64,000 nt of DNA, taken from Pseudomonas mandelii. GTDB taxonomy: Bacteria > Pseudomonadota > Gammaproteobacteria > Pseudomonadales > Pseudomonadaceae. Shown here piece by piece: positions 1-8,956 of the stretch. Every line of letters begins with the position of its first letter. Positions within the stretch are counted from its first letter, which is position 1. The translations under genes were made by a program, and so were the position numbers. The notes under the pieces were generated by a model. It was not told the DNA's origin, did not search any database, and saw only the letters and a list, made by a program, of their open reading frames with translations. The stretch spans positions 313,611-377,610 of the forward strand of contig NZ_RCZA01000007.1 in NCBI RefSeq assembly GCF_006438925.1. The letters are read 5' to 3'.

Positions 1-461
1 CTGATCAGGACGATTCCTTTAATCTGCAACGCTTTATCCAGGCACAGGACCCGGTGTTCAAACGGGTCCAGGCCGAGCTGAACGCCGGCCACAAGCGCAG
101 TCACTGGATGTGGTTCATCTTTCCGCAACTCTCAGGATTGGGCGGCAGCGAGATGTCCCGCCACTTTGCCATACGTTCCAAAGAGGAAGCCGCGGCGTAC
201 CTCAATCATCCGCTGCTGGGTTCACGGCTGCGCACCTGCACGCAATTGGTGCTGAACATCGAAAACAGCTCAATTGCGGCCATCTTCGGTCACCCCGACA
301 ATCTCAAGTTTCACTCTTCCATGACGCTGTTCGCCCAGGTTGCTGGCGCTAACAGCGACTTTCATCAAGCACTGGACCAGTATTTCCACGGCATCCTGGA
401 TGACTGGACGTTGTTGCTGCTGGACTCAAAACAGGCCCAATTGCCCACCCATCAAGGTTGA
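1..461 (+). CDS. DUF1810 domain-containing protein (5' partial)
   Basis: The reading frame is open from base 3, so the true start lies before the window; about 152 residues are visible. The sequence has the DUF1810 pattern: an N-terminal DSFNLQRFIQAQ stretch, then KRSHWMWFIFPQL, a YLNHPLLGSRL segment and a C-terminal part rich in SSMTLFAQV and ending near LLLLDSKQAQ. DUF1810 proteins are small soluble proteins (about 140–150 residues) of unknown function. The 3' end overlaps the end of the convergent polB gene by 36 bases. Family call is firm; function is unknown. Confidence 0.85.
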   Translation, partial: DQDDSFNLQRFIQAQDPVFKRVQAELNAGHKRSHWMWFIFPQLSGLGGSEMSRHFAIRSKEEAAAYLNHPLLGSRLRTCTQLVLNIENSSIAAIFGHPDNLKFHSSMTLFAQVAGANSDFHQALDQYFHGILDDWTLLLLDSKQAQLPTHQG

Positions 462-2789
462 AAAGTCGTCGTCCACGAAGGGCAGAATGGCATCCGCCAC
501 CGGTTGCAGTTGCCGGGTGACGTAGTGGTCGTAGTCGATGGGCGCGCTGCGGATTTCCAGCGGCTCGGGCCCGGCGACGGTGATCACGTAACTGATCCAG
601 CCACCGTTCTGGTATTGCCGCGGGCGGCCCTGCTGGTCGTTGTAATCATCGGCCATCCGCGCGGCCCGCACGTGGGGCGGCACGTTGCGCTGATAGTCAT
701 CGAGGGTGCGGCGCAGGCGCTTGCGGTAGATCAGGCGATCGTCGAACTCCCCCGCCAACGTCTTGCGCACGTAGTCGCGCACATACTCCTGATAGGGTTT
801 GCGATTGAAGATGCGCAGGTACAACTCCTGCTGGAATTGCCGGGCCAGCGGCGACCAGTCGGTGCGCACGGTTTCCAGGCCTTTGTAGACCATTTCGTCG
901 GTGCCATCGGCGCGAGTCACAAGCCCCGCATAGCGCTTCTTGCTGCCCTCCTCGGCGCCGCGAATGGTCGGCATCAGAAAGCGTTTGTAGTGGGTTTCGA
1001 ACTGCAACTCCAACGCACTTTCCAGACCGTATTGCTGCTGCACATGCTCGCGCCACCACTGGTTGACGTGATCCACCAGCGCGCGGCCAATCTGCGCGGC
1101 TTCCTGCTGACCATGGGCACGGCGCAGCCAGACGAAGGTTGAGTCCGTGTCGCCGTAAATCACCGTGTGGCCCTGGGCTTCGATCAGCTGTCGCGTACGC
1201 AGCATGATCTCGTGACCGCGCAGCGTGATGGACGACGCCAGGCGTGTGTCGAAGAAGCGGCAACCGCTGGAACCGAGCACGCCGTAAAAGGCGTTCATGA
1301 TGATCTTCAGGGCCTGGGATAGCGGTGCATTGTGTTCGCGTTTGGCGGTTTCGCGACCTTCGGCGACCCGGGCGACGATGGCGGGCAGGCAATGCCGGGT
1401 TCTGGAAAAACGCGCACCACGAAAGCCTGGCACCGACTCGCTGTCATCGGGATGTTTAAGCCCCTCGATCAAGCCCACCGGGTCGATGAGGAAGGTTCGG
1501 ATGATCGATGGATAGAGGCTTTTGTAATCGAGCACCAGCACCGACTCGTACAGGCCCGGTTGCGAGTCCATGACAAAACCGCCGGGGCTGGCTTCAGCGG
1601 GCTTGCCGCCGAGATTGGGCGCAACGAAACCCTGGCGGTGCATCAGCGGCATGTAAAGGTGCGTGAACGCCGCCACCGAGCCACCGCTGCGATCCGCCGG
1701 CAAACCGGTGACGCTGGCCCGTTCCAGCAGAAAGGTCAGCAGCTCGGTCTTGGCGAAAATCCGCGTCACCAGCTCGCAGTCCTTGAGGTTGTACTTGGCC
1801 AGGGCCGGTTTGTCCTCGGCGAACATGCGGTTGATTTCGTCCATGCGCTGGTACGGATTGTCGATCGACTTGCCCTCGCCAAGCAGGGTTTGTGCGACGT
1901 TTTCCAGGCTGAACGAGGGGAAACTCCAGGTCGCCGAGCGCAGGGATTCGATGCCGTCGATGATCAGCCGGCCGGTGGCCGAGGCGAAGTAATGGTTTCG
2001 GCTACCGTGTTCGCGCCACTGCATTTCTTCACCGCCACGCCCCAGTTTCAGCGGCACCGCCAGGCGCCGGGCGTGTTCGTGCAGTACGCGCAGGTCGAAT
2101 TGCACCACGTTCCAGCCGATGATGGCGTCGGGGTCATGGCGGGCGAACCATTCGTTGAGTTTTTTCAGTAGCAGGGTTCGGGAATCGCAGTATTCGAGCT
2201 GAAAATCCACCTCGCTGTCGTCGCCATTGGGCGGGCCGAGCATGTAGACCTGGCGCTCGCCGCAGCCTTCCAGGGCGATGGAGTACAGCTCGCCCTGAGC
2301 GGTGGTTTCGATGTCCAGGGAGACCAGCCTGAGGCTCGGGCGATAGTCGGGGTCGGGTTTCATCTGCGCATCGAGCAGCAGGCCCTCGGTGTTCGGCGTG
2401 CCACTGAACCGGACCGGCGCGGTGATGAAACGCTCCATCATGTAGCGTTCCGGCGGACGCACATCGGCTTCGAACATGTCGACGCCGGCCTTGCGCAGCG
2501 CGGTTTCCAGACGCATAAGCTGACCGTGCTGCTGGCAATACAGACCGAGCACCGGACGGTGCTCGAAATCCAGCAACGCCAACGGCCGCAGCTCGACGTT
2601 CTTTTCGCCGCGCAGCAGCACTTCGGCCTGCTCGCGCTGGGCTGCGGGGATGAACGCCACCGACGGTTGATGAGGCAGGCGGATCCGCTGGGGACCGGTG
2701 TCGGTCGCCAGCCAGAACTCGACTTCCGTACCGGCCGGGGTATCGCGCCAATGCCGGGTCAGGACGAAGCCCCGCTGTAAATCCACCAC
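426..2789 (-). CDS. polB: DNA polymerase II (family B), translesion/repair polymerase
   Basis: A 787-residue family B DNA polymerase, the usual length of bacterial Pol II. The 3'-5' exonuclease domain shows Exo I DIETT (about 159–163) and Exo II around NVVQFDLRVL (227–236). The polymerase domain shows motif A DYKSLYPSII, motif B KIIMNAFYG and motif C YGDTDS with the catalytic aspartates. The last residues, QLGLF, match the pentapeptide that binds the sliding clamp. Pol II restarts stalled forks and bypasses lesions, and is SOS-induced in E. coli; I did not see a clear LexA box here. Translation starts at GTG (a second GTG follows), with GAGG about 8 bases upstream. The gene stands alone. Confidence 0.97.
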   Translation of the reverse strand: MVDLQRGFVLTRHWRDTPAGTEVEFWLATDTGPQRIRLPHQPSVAFIPAAQREQAEVLLRGEKNVELRPLALLDFEHRPVLGLYCQQHGQLMRLETALRKAGVDMFEADVRPPERYMMERFITAPVRFSGTPNTEGLLLDAQMKPDPDYRPSLRLVSLDIETTAQGELYSIALEGCGERQVYMLGPPNGDDSEVDFQLEYCDSRTLLLKKLNEWFARHDPDAIIGWNVVQFDLRVLHEHARRLAVPLKLGRGGEEMQWREHGSRNHYFASATGRLIIDGIESLRSATWSFPSFSLENVAQTLLGEGKSIDNPYQRMDEINRMFAEDKPALAKYNLKDCELVTRIFAKTELLTFLLERASVTGLPADRSGGSVAAFTHLYMPLMHRQGFVAPNLGGKPAEASPGGFVMDSQPGLYESVLVLDYKSLYPSIIRTFLIDPVGLIEGLKHPDDSESVPGFRGARFSRTRHCLPAIVARVAEGRETAKREHNAPLSQALKIIMNAFYGVLGSSGCRFFDTRLASSITLRGHEIMLRTRQLIEAQGHTVIYGDTDSTFVWLRRAHGQQEAAQIGRALVDHVNQWWREHVQQQYGLESALELQFETHYKRFLMPTIRGAEEGSKKRYAGLVTRADGTDEMVYKGLETVRTDWSPLARQFQQELYLRIFNRKPYQEYVRDYVRKTLAGEFDDRLIYRKRLRRTLDDYQRNVPPHVRAARMADDYNDQQGRPRQYQNGGWISYVITVAGPEPLEIRSAPIDYDHYVTRQLQPVADAILPFVDDDFSTLMGGQLGLF

Positions 2790-2880
2790 TGCAACCTCGA
2801 ATCTGATTCAGAGGGAGATTCTACGCGGGATCGGGAGGGAGAGCGTGGTGGCTTATGGATTTGGCAGCCTTTGGCTCGAC

Positions 2881-3039
2881 CCCCCACCCTAACCCTCTCC
2901 CCACGGGGTAGAGGGGACTGACCGAGTTGTTTTCAAGAGATATTGCGACCGAGAAAATTGAGTCGAACTCAAGTTCGAAAACCATGAAGATCGGCTCCCT
3001 TTCCCCTCTCCCCTGTGGGGAGAGGGCTGGGGTGAGGGG
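2881..3039. repeat. Spaced C-rich/G-rich inverted repeat in the polB–CBS gap
   Basis: Two imperfectly complementary arms, about 2881–2918 (CCCCCACCCTAACCCTCTCC start) and 3002–3039 (TCTCCCCTGTGGGGAGAGGG core), are separated by about 83 bases. Each arm also contains its own short palindrome around CCCC-ACGGGG or CCCC-TGTGGGG. This type of dispersed CCCTCTCCCC element is common between genes in pseudomonads. The rest of the 422-base gap (2790–3211) shows nothing else I can name. Confidence 0.6.
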
Positions 3040-3211
3040 TGGCTCTTGAAGTCGCTGCCAGATTGCAGGTGTTTATCGACCTGGTACGGAGATATTCGAA
3101 AGAAAAACCGCTGAATGGCGTTTTTTGCGCGTTATCTGCCGCTTTCTGCCTTGCCCTCAGCGCCTGTGTCTACGATTCTTCAAGGACAACGACAACACCT
3201 GAGAAACTGCC

Positions 3212-3652
3212 ATGAAAACCGTCGCCCAACTGCTGAAGTTAAAGGCTGAACAGAATCATGAAGTCCACACCATTGCACCGCATCAAATGGTGCTGGAAGC
3301 GCTGATGGTCATGGCCGCCAAAAACGTCGGGGCTTTGCCGGTCCTGAAGAATGGCGAGGTCGTGGGCATCATCAGCGAGCGTGACTATGCGCGCAAACTC
3401 GTGCTCAAGGGCCGCTCCTCCGTCGGTACACCGGTCGAAGACATCATGGTGTCGCCGGTGATCACCGTGGACACCCATCAAACCGTCGAAACCTGCATGG
3501 GCATCATGTCCGACAAACGCCTGCGCCACTTGCCGGTGGTGGAAAACGGCCAGTTGATCGGCTTGCTGTCGATCGGCGACCTGGTCAAGGAGGCCATCGC
3601 CGAACAGGCTGAGCTGATTCGCCAGTTGGAGCAGTACATCCGCGGCGAATAG
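3212..3652 (+). CDS. Paired CBS domain protein
   Basis: 146 residues made almost entirely of two CBS domains (about 8–65 and 75–132). Both halves carry the typical alternating hydrophobic pattern with VGALPVLKNGEVVGIISERD and RLRHLPVVENGQLIGLLSIGD. Stand-alone CBS pairs bind adenine nucleotides (AMP, ATP, NAD, SAM) as energy or redox sensors, usually as dimers in the cytoplasm. The short C-terminal tail AELIRQLEQYI looks helical. The gene is monocistronic and ends two bases before the convergent GST gene. The ligand and the regulated partner cannot be told from sequence. Confidence 0.9.
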   Translation: MKTVAQLLKLKAEQNHEVHTIAPHQMVLEALMVMAAKNVGALPVLKNGEVVGIISERDYARKLVLKGRSSVGTPVEDIMVSPVITVDTHQTVETCMGIMSDKRLRHLPVVENGQLIGLLSIGDLVKEAIAEQAELIRQLEQYIRGE

Positions 3653-3653
3653 A

Positions 3654-4277
3654 TCAATCCGGCCAATGCCGCGCGAAGACCGGTGCCAATGTCGGGTGCC
3701 GGTCGATGCGCGTAAGCCACGCGAAAAACCCGGGTCTTGCACTGCGTAAATACTCCCGGCTGCCCGCCCATCTGGAAACCACCGCCGCCAGCACATCCAG
3801 CGCCCCCGGCGTCTCATCGCCCAGATACAAATCGCCCGAAAACTGATCGGCAAACACCTCCCAACTCCTGTGCAGTCGCACGCGGGCGCCGGCCATGAGG
3901 TTTTGCCTGGACGATTCATCCGCCTCGGCCAACCAACGCTCGGGGTAATCGATGATGCCAATCGCCGAATAGCAATTGCTGACGATGTACACCAGGCCGC
4001 GAATGGCCTGATCCCGCGCGGCGGTGTTTGTCGGCAGCAGGTTTGATTTGGGGAACGTGAGCCCCAGGTGAATCAGAATCGCCGCGCTCTCGGTGAGAAC
4101 GCTGCCATCGGGCAATTGCAGGGTCGGGATCTGCTTGAGCGGATTGAGTTTCTCCAGCGCGTGGGTCGCCTCGGGAGAGGATTCAACGTCGATGAAGCGG
4201 TAAGGAATTTCGCAAAGCTCCAATGCCGCTTCTATCGCGGCAGCGCCGGAGTTCTGGTGTCCGTATAGCTGGTACAT
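3654..4277 (-). CDS. Glutathione S-transferase family protein
   Basis: 207 residues starting MYQLYGHQNSG. I chose this ATG because AGGAG lies just upstream; an in-frame extension further upstream looks non-coding. The N-terminal thioredoxin fold (1–80) includes LKQIPTLQLPDGSVLTESAAIL, the glutathione-binding Pro-Thr-Leu loop and the Glu-Ser pair. The C-terminal helical domain (85–205) follows. The putative catalytic N-terminal residue is a Ser/Tyr type rather than Cys. The substrate is unknown. Convergent with the CBS gene. Confidence 0.85.
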   Translation of the reverse strand: MYQLYGHQNSGAAAIEAALELCEIPYRFIDVESSPEATHALEKLNPLKQIPTLQLPDGSVLTESAAILIHLGLTFPKSNLLPTNTAARDQAIRGLVYIVSNCYSAIGIIDYPERWLAEADESSRQNLMAGARVRLHRSWEVFADQFSGDLYLGDETPGALDVLAAVVSRWAGSREYLRSARPGFFAWLTRIDRHPTLAPVFARHWPD

Positions 4278-4440
4278 ATCGCACGCTCCTGGCGAAACGA
4301 AAATTGAGTCAGCAGACGAGTGGGCACGAGGCACGTTCCCTGCCATCGGGCCGGGCGATACAGGTAAGATACGCCTCCCGGACCGCACTCATGACTACCC
4401 GTCGCGGCTCAAGCTCTACTGCACACTTCAAGGAAAGAAC

Positions 4441-5235
4441 ATGCGCCAACAGGATGGCGGTCTCGCCCCGTTTCTTCGTCTCTATGGGTTTCTACTGGCA
4501 GGCCTGGCCTTGAGTGGCTGCTCGCCGAGCGAACACTCGTCATCGGCCAGTCTAGCCGGTGAACAAGGGCGCGGTGGCGCCATGCTCGCCTATGAGCACG
4601 AACTGCAACTGTTGCTGCCCCAGGCGCAAATCGCGCCGCGCTTGCTGGCCACACGCGAGGCCTGCGAAACCGCACGCTTCGGGGTCTGTAACGTTCTGCG
4701 TATCGAGCAAGGCGCCGGCCGCGCCGAGATCACTTTGCGCATTGCCCCCGCGGGCGTCGAACCGCTGGTCACGATGGCGGCCGAGGGTGGGGAACTGGGT
4801 CAACGGATCACCAGCGCCGAAGACCTGGCCGATGCCGTGGACGACACTCGTCGGCGCCAAGAGCGGCTCAAGGCTCAGCAGCAACGTCTGGATGAGTTGG
4901 CGACCCGCAAAGACATCAGCGTCACGGATCTGATTACCTTGAGCAAAGAGCAGGCGGGGATCGAAAACGACCTCCAAGCCCTGGCCCAGATCGCCGCCGG
5001 ACACCAGCGCCGTCTGGACACCAATCGGGTCACGCTGTCGTTCCTGCCGACCGGCGCCAGCAGTCGCTCGTCGCACCTGAGTCAAGCGTTCGGCAATTTG
5101 CTGGACAACCTGGCCGATGGCGCCGCCGATGCACTGGAAAAACTCAGCTATGCCCTGCCCTTCCTGATTCTGGCCTTCCCGCTGTTCATGCTGTGGGTCT
5201 GGCTGTGGCGCAAGTTTGTTCGCCGGCGCACCTGA
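4441..5235 (+). CDS. DUF4349-type lipoprotein
   Basis: 264 residues. An N-terminal lipoprotein signal ends in LSGC, with the lipidated Cys near residue 26. A DUF4349 body follows with a charged helical region at about 130–190 (DDTRRRQERLKAQQQRLDEL), which may form a coiled coil. A strongly hydrophobic segment near the C-terminus (LPFLILAFPLFMLWVWLW) is followed by a basic tail, so the protein is probably anchored in the inner membrane at its C-terminus. Function of the family is unknown. Monocistronic. Confidence 0.85.
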   Translation: MRQQDGGLAPFLRLYGFLLAGLALSGCSPSEHSSSASLAGEQGRGGAMLAYEHELQLLLPQAQIAPRLLATREACETARFGVCNVLRIEQGAGRAEITLRIAPAGVEPLVTMAAEGGELGQRITSAEDLADAVDDTRRRQERLKAQQQRLDELATRKDISVTDLITLSKEQAGIENDLQALAQIAAGHQRRLDTNRVTLSFLPTGASSRSSHLSQAFGNLLDNLADGAADALEKLSYALPFLILAFPLFMLWVWLWRKFVRRRT

Positions 5236-5388
5236 GTCGTTGAACTGAAACATCACGCTCGCGTGGGGTGCGTCGTCCTTCCTATCATTGCCGTCGATGT
5301 TCACCATCACGGCAATGAAGTTCTCATAAAAAATCCGCGGCGTAACATCAGCTCCAGACCCAACAACTACACCCCGGAGCACACCATC

Positions 5389-5907
5389 ATGAAACGCCAA
5401 ACTATCCTCAGCATCGCTTTCTCGGTTTTTGCAGTTAACGCTTTCGCCGCTACCTCTGTTCACCCGGTTGTCGCTGAAGGCGGCTCGGATCGTCTGATTG
5501 AAAGTCGTGTGGCTGAAGGTGGTTCCGACCGTTTGATCGAGAAACGCGTTGCCGAAGGTGGTTCCGATCGCCTGATCGAAAACCGCGTGGCTGAAGGTGG
5601 TTCGGATCGTCTGATCGAGAAACGCGTTGCCGAAGGTGGTTCCGATCGTCTGATCGAAAACCGCGTCGCTGAAGGTGGTTCGGATCGTCTGATCGAGAAA
5701 CGCGTTGCTGAAGGTGGTTCCGATCGCCTGATCGAAAACCGCGTCGCTGAAGGTGGTTCAGATCGTCTGATCGAGAAACGCGTCGCTGAAGGTGGTTCGG
5801 ATCGTTTGATCGAGAAACGCGTTGCTGAAGGTGGTTCTGATCGCCTGATCGAAAACCGCGTCGCTGAAGGTGGTTCGGATCGTTTGATCGAAAGCCGCGC
5901 TGCATAA
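5389..5907 (+). CDS. Secreted tandem-repeat protein (11 x 13 residues, VAEGGSDRLIExR)
   Basis: 172 residues. The start MKRQTILSIAFSVFAVNAFA is a clear Sec signal peptide with cleavage near Ala-Phe-Ala; CCGGAG lies upstream. After TSVHPV, the mature protein is 11 head-to-tail copies of a 13-residue unit, differing almost only at one site (S, K or N before R), then Ala-Ala and stop. Copies 2–7 strictly alternate K/N. The protein is probably exported and extended or fibrous. Similar Pseudomonas proteins are, to my recollection, often labelled 'phage infection protein', but nothing here shows that role. The repeats leave long spurious open frames on the other strand. Confidence 0.8.
   Translation: MKRQTILSIAFSVFAVNAFAATSVHPVVAEGGSDRLIESRVAEGGSDRLIEKRVAEGGSDRLIENRVAEGGSDRLIEKRVAEGGSDRLIENRVAEGGSDRLIEKRVAEGGSDRLIENRVAEGGSDRLIEKRVAEGGSDRLIEKRVAEGGSDRLIENRVAEGGSDRLIESRAA
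5470..5898 (+). repeat. 39-bp in-frame tandem repeat, 11 copies
   Basis: Eleven contiguous 39-base units encode VAEGGSDRLIE(S/K/N)R. Units are nearly identical at the nucleotide level, with scattered third-position changes (GTT/GTC/GTG, CGT/CGC, TTG/CTG). There are no spacers, so this is not a CRISPR. The high identity at silent sites suggests recent expansion or gene conversion, and copy number probably varies between strains. Confidence 0.95.
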
Positions 5908-5935
5908 ATGAATGGTTTTACCGCAGTACTCAATG

Positions 5936-5966
5936 AAAAACCCGGCCTCATCAGCCGGGTTTTTTT
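5936..5966. terminator. Bidirectional intrinsic terminator
   Basis: Stem AACCCGGC / GCCGGGTT with loop CTCATCA, flanked by A-run on the left and a run of T on the right. It sits between the convergent repeat-protein gene and the DUF1615 gene and can serve both. Confidence 0.85.
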
Positions 5967-5987
5967 ACGCCTGTTTTTTGCGGTCGG

Positions 5988-7082
5988 TCACTTGCCGGCC
6001 TGCGCCATGCAACGCTGATAACGCTCATCGACCCGCTTGGCAAACCACGCCGTGGTGAGTTTGCGGGTGATTTTCGGGCTTTGCAGCACGATCCCCGGCA
6101 ACACCGCACGCGGTAATGGCCGACCTTCCGCCTTTTCGGCCAGGGCGAAAACCCGTGCATAGAGCTGGGTGTCCTCGAATTCGAAGTTTTTGCCCTCCTC
6201 CAATTGGTCCCGAATGGTCGGATTGCGCATGCCCAGTTGCTTGCCGAGGGTGCGCACCGCCAATTCCGTAGTGCCAGGCATGATCGAATCGTAGCGGACC
6301 AGGTCACCATCCAGCGCCAGCGGTATGCCCGACGCGCGACTCACCGCGTTCTGAAACGCGGCATTGCGACTGGCGTACCAACCGGCATTGAAATCGGCAA
6401 AGCGATACAGCGGTTGTTTGTAGCTCACCGGATAACCGAGCAAGTGGGCGATACCGAAGTACAGGCCGCCGCGACGACTGAACACTTCATGACGGATCGA
6501 GCTGTCCACCGGGTACGGATACGCCTTCGCCTGTTGCTCGGCGAAATCGATGCTGACCTGCATCGGCCCACCGGTGTGCACCGGGTTGAACCCACCAAAC
6601 AGCGTCCGGCCCATGGGCACCATGCCGATGAAATCATCGAAGATCGCGCTGAGCTCTTTTTCGCTGCGCGCCGCATTGAGTCGGTCGCGATAGCTTTTGC
6701 CGTTGGATGAACTCACCTGCAGCGCACCGCTCACCAGCAAGCCGGGAATGTGGGCTTTGTCGGCGCGGCGGTCGATCTCCTCGCGGGCGATTTTGCCCAG
6801 GCCCGGTACCGGCGGGTCCACCTGAAAAGTCGACTCCTGCTCGGTGACCGCCAGTACCGAGCACAAATTTTGGGTGGATGGATAAATGTTCTGGGCAGCA
6901 AATGCTGCGTAAATATCGGTAGCCCAGCCCTGGCGATCGGCGGTTTTGGCCGGCAGCAGGCTCACGATCTCAGCCTTGACCTCGGCAGGCTTGCGCACAG
7001 GGAGCTCTTGCGTGCGCTGAGTGCCGCAACCTGCCAGCAACAGCAGCGCGGCGACGCTCATCATCAATCGATTGGCTTGCAT
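5988..7082 (-). CDS. DUF1615 family lipoprotein
   Basis: 364 residues with a lipoprotein signal peptide ending LLAGC (Cys at about 19). The body matches DUF1615, a family of about 350–370 residues common in Pseudomonas and related bacteria. Landmarks are CSVLAVTEQESTFQ (about 80–93), which resembles the catalytic-Glu region of lytic transglycosylases, and DPPVPGLGKIA just after. A role in cell-wall turnover is an inference only. Monocistronic, ending at the bidirectional terminator. Confidence 0.8.
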   Translation of the reverse strand: MQANRLMMSVAALLLLAGCGTQRTQELPVRKPAEVKAEIVSLLPAKTADRQGWATDIYAAFAAQNIYPSTQNLCSVLAVTEQESTFQVDPPVPGLGKIAREEIDRRADKAHIPGLLVSGALQVSSSNGKSYRDRLNAARSEKELSAIFDDFIGMVPMGRTLFGGFNPVHTGGPMQVSIDFAEQQAKAYPYPVDSSIRHEVFSRRGGLYFGIAHLLGYPVSYKQPLYRFADFNAGWYASRNAAFQNAVSRASGIPLALDGDLVRYDSIMPGTTELAVRTLGKQLGMRNPTIRDQLEEGKNFEFEDTQLYARVFALAEKAEGRPLPRAVLPGIVLQSPKITRKLTTAWFAKRVDERYQRCMAQAGK

Positions 7083-7167
7083 GTTGCTCCATCAAATCCG
7101 TTGAGCCGGGGTAACCATACGATCAATGGCATGGCGCAGGCTATGACTCTCGCCGCCCCCAACTGTT

Positions 7168-7219
7168 CCGCAGCTGCCGAGCCTGCGAGGCTGCGTTCGG
7201 ACGTCGCAGTCGTAGTTCG
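7168..7219. repeat. Solitary degenerate repeat arm (family C)
   Basis: CAGCTGCCGAGCCTGCGAGG followed by CTGCGTTCGG matches one arm of the long palindrome at 10065–10213, but no opposing arm is present. It is probably a decayed repeat between the DUF1615 and monooxygenase genes. Confidence 0.6.
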
Positions 7220-7337
7220 ATGAATGAGGTTTACCTGAAATAACGCAGGGCTGCGGGGCCTTTTTCCGTTTGGCAGACAACCTGCCCGTCTGTCGCGGCT
7301 GAACCATACTTGAGCCACACACCGAGGAGGACAGTTC

Positions 7338-8867
7338 ATGAACCGTAGCGACGTACTGATCATCGGCGCCGGCCCGACCGGACTGGTGTTGGCGCTGTGG
7401 CTGAGCAAGCTTGGCGTGCAAGTGCGCATCATCGACAAGACGTCGGCACCCGGAACCACGTCGCGGGCGCTGGCCGTCCAGGCCCGGACGCTGGAGCTGT
7501 ATCGCCAGCTCGACCTCAGCAATGCCATTGTGCAGAACGGTCATCGAGTGGCCGCGGCGAACTTCTGGGTCAAGGGCGAACCCGTGGCGCGCTTGCCGTT
7601 GACCCGCATCGGCGAAGGCCTGACGCCCTATGCGTTCCTCGAAATCTTTCCTCAGGATGAACACGAACGGCTGCTGATCGACCGCCTCGAAGCCTTTGGC
7701 ATCAAGGTCGAGCGCAACACGACGCTGGAGAGTTTCATGGAAACCGGTGACGGCATCACCGCCTATCTGCGCTTGGCCGATGGTCAGGAGGAAACCTGCC
7801 AGGCCTGCTATCTGGCGGGTTGCGACGGTGCCCGGTCGATCGTGCGCAAGACCCTGGACACCGGATTTCCCGGCGGCACCTACCAGCAGATTTTCTACGT
7901 CGCCGACGTGCAGGCCAGCGGGCCGACATTTAACGGCGAACTGCACGTGGATCTCGATGAAGCGGATTTTCTCGCGGTGTTTCCCTTGGCCGGTGAAGGC
8001 CGCGCCCGTCTGATCGGCACCGTACGCGACGAGCGCGCCGACCAGGCCGACACCCTGCAATTTGAAGACGTCAGCAGCCGGGCCATCGAGCATATGAAAG
8101 TAAAGATCGAGCAACTGAACTGGTTCTCGACCTACCGCGTGCATCATCGTGTGGCGGATCATTTTAGCACCGGGCGTGCGTTTCTATTGGGTGATGCCGC
8201 CCACGTCCACAGCCCCGCCGGTGGCCAAGGCATGAACACCGGCATTGGCGATGCCATCAACCTCGCCTGGAAACTCGCGGCGGTGTTGAGCGGCGGCGCT
8301 GAGGCCAAACTCCTCGACACTTACGAAACCGAGCGCATCGCGTTTGCTCGCAAACTGGTCGCCACCACCGATAGGGTGTTCAGTTTCGTCACGGCCGAAG
8401 GGCGCATGGCCGATTTGCTGCGCACGCGTCTGGCGCCGTTCGTGATTCCGAAAATGGCATCGTTTGAGGCGTCCCGCGAGTTCCTGTTTCGCACGGTGTC
8501 GCAGATCACCCTGAATTATCGCGCAATGCCGTTGAGCACGGGCGTTGCCGGTCATGTTCACGGTGGCGACCGCCTGCCTTGGGCTCACGATGGTGAGGGG
8601 GACAATTTCGAATCGCTGAAGTGTCCGACCTGGCAGGTGCATGTGTACGGCGATACCAGCGACGAAATGATCGCCTGGTGCCACGAACATCATTTGCCGT
8701 TGCATGTGTTTGACTGGCGGCCGGCGTTTGAAGCGGCTGGCCTGGGGCGTAACGGGTTTTACCTGTTGCGGCCGGATACGTATGTGGCGATTGCCGACAA
8801 CTCTGCCGATCCCAAGGTGATCGAGCGGTACTTCCGGGACCACGGGATCAGGCCGTTTTTCGGCTGA
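7338..8867 (+). CDS. FAD-dependent aromatic-ring monooxygenase (PheA/TfdB-type)
   Basis: 509 residues with GAGGA upstream of the ATG. The N-terminal Rossmann motif IIGAGPTGL (9–17), the DG motif GCDGARSIVRK (about 160) and GDAAHVHSPAGGQGMN (about 285) define a class A flavin hydroxylase binding FAD and NAD(P)H. The C-terminal 120 residues fit the thioredoxin-like domain of phenol hydroxylase or MhpA-type enzymes. Such enzymes hydroxylate phenols, chlorophenols, hydroxyphenylpropionate or secondary metabolites. No ring-cleavage gene lies nearby, so the substrate cannot be named. Confidence 0.85.
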   Translation: MNRSDVLIIGAGPTGLVLALWLSKLGVQVRIIDKTSAPGTTSRALAVQARTLELYRQLDLSNAIVQNGHRVAAANFWVKGEPVARLPLTRIGEGLTPYAFLEIFPQDEHERLLIDRLEAFGIKVERNTTLESFMETGDGITAYLRLADGQEETCQACYLAGCDGARSIVRKTLDTGFPGGTYQQIFYVADVQASGPTFNGELHVDLDEADFLAVFPLAGEGRARLIGTVRDERADQADTLQFEDVSSRAIEHMKVKIEQLNWFSTYRVHHRVADHFSTGRAFLLGDAAHVHSPAGGQGMNTGIGDAINLAWKLAAVLSGGAEAKLLDTYETERIAFARKLVATTDRVFSFVTAEGRMADLLRTRLAPFVIPKMASFEASREFLFRTVSQITLNYRAMPLSTGVAGHVHGGDRLPWAHDGEGDNFESLKCPTWQVHVYGDTSDEMIAWCHEHHLPLHVFDWRPAFEAAGLGRNGFYLLRPDTYVAIADNSADPKVIERYFRDHGIRPFFG

Positions 8868-8868
8868 G

Positions 8869-8952
8869 GATCAAAAGATCGCAGCCTGCGGCAGCTCCTA
8901 CAGGTGGACTCAAATTCCTGTAGGAGCTGCCGCAGGCTGCGATCTTTTGATC
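8869..8952. repeat. Family A inverted repeat (GATCAAAAGATCGCAGCC type)
   Basis: Two 36-base arms are perfect reverse complements around a 12-base loop, filling the gap between the convergent monooxygenase and hemB genes. Position and hairpin strength suggest it may also stop transcription. Confidence 0.9.
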
Positions 8953-8956
8953 TTGA

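Noticed and set aside
5470..5898. CRISPR-like regular repeats
   Set aside because: Units are contiguous with no spacers and stay in frame with an exported protein.
5450..5951. Long open frames on the minus strand (151 and 163 codons) opposite the tandem-repeat gene
   Set aside because: They arise because the 39-base repeat is a multiple of three and has no stop in those frames; the products are repetitive and Arg/His-rich with no signal or family resemblance.
8869..8952. Insertion sequence inverted ends
   Set aside because: The arms enclose only 12 bases and no transposase; similar pairs occur about twenty times in intergenic gaps.
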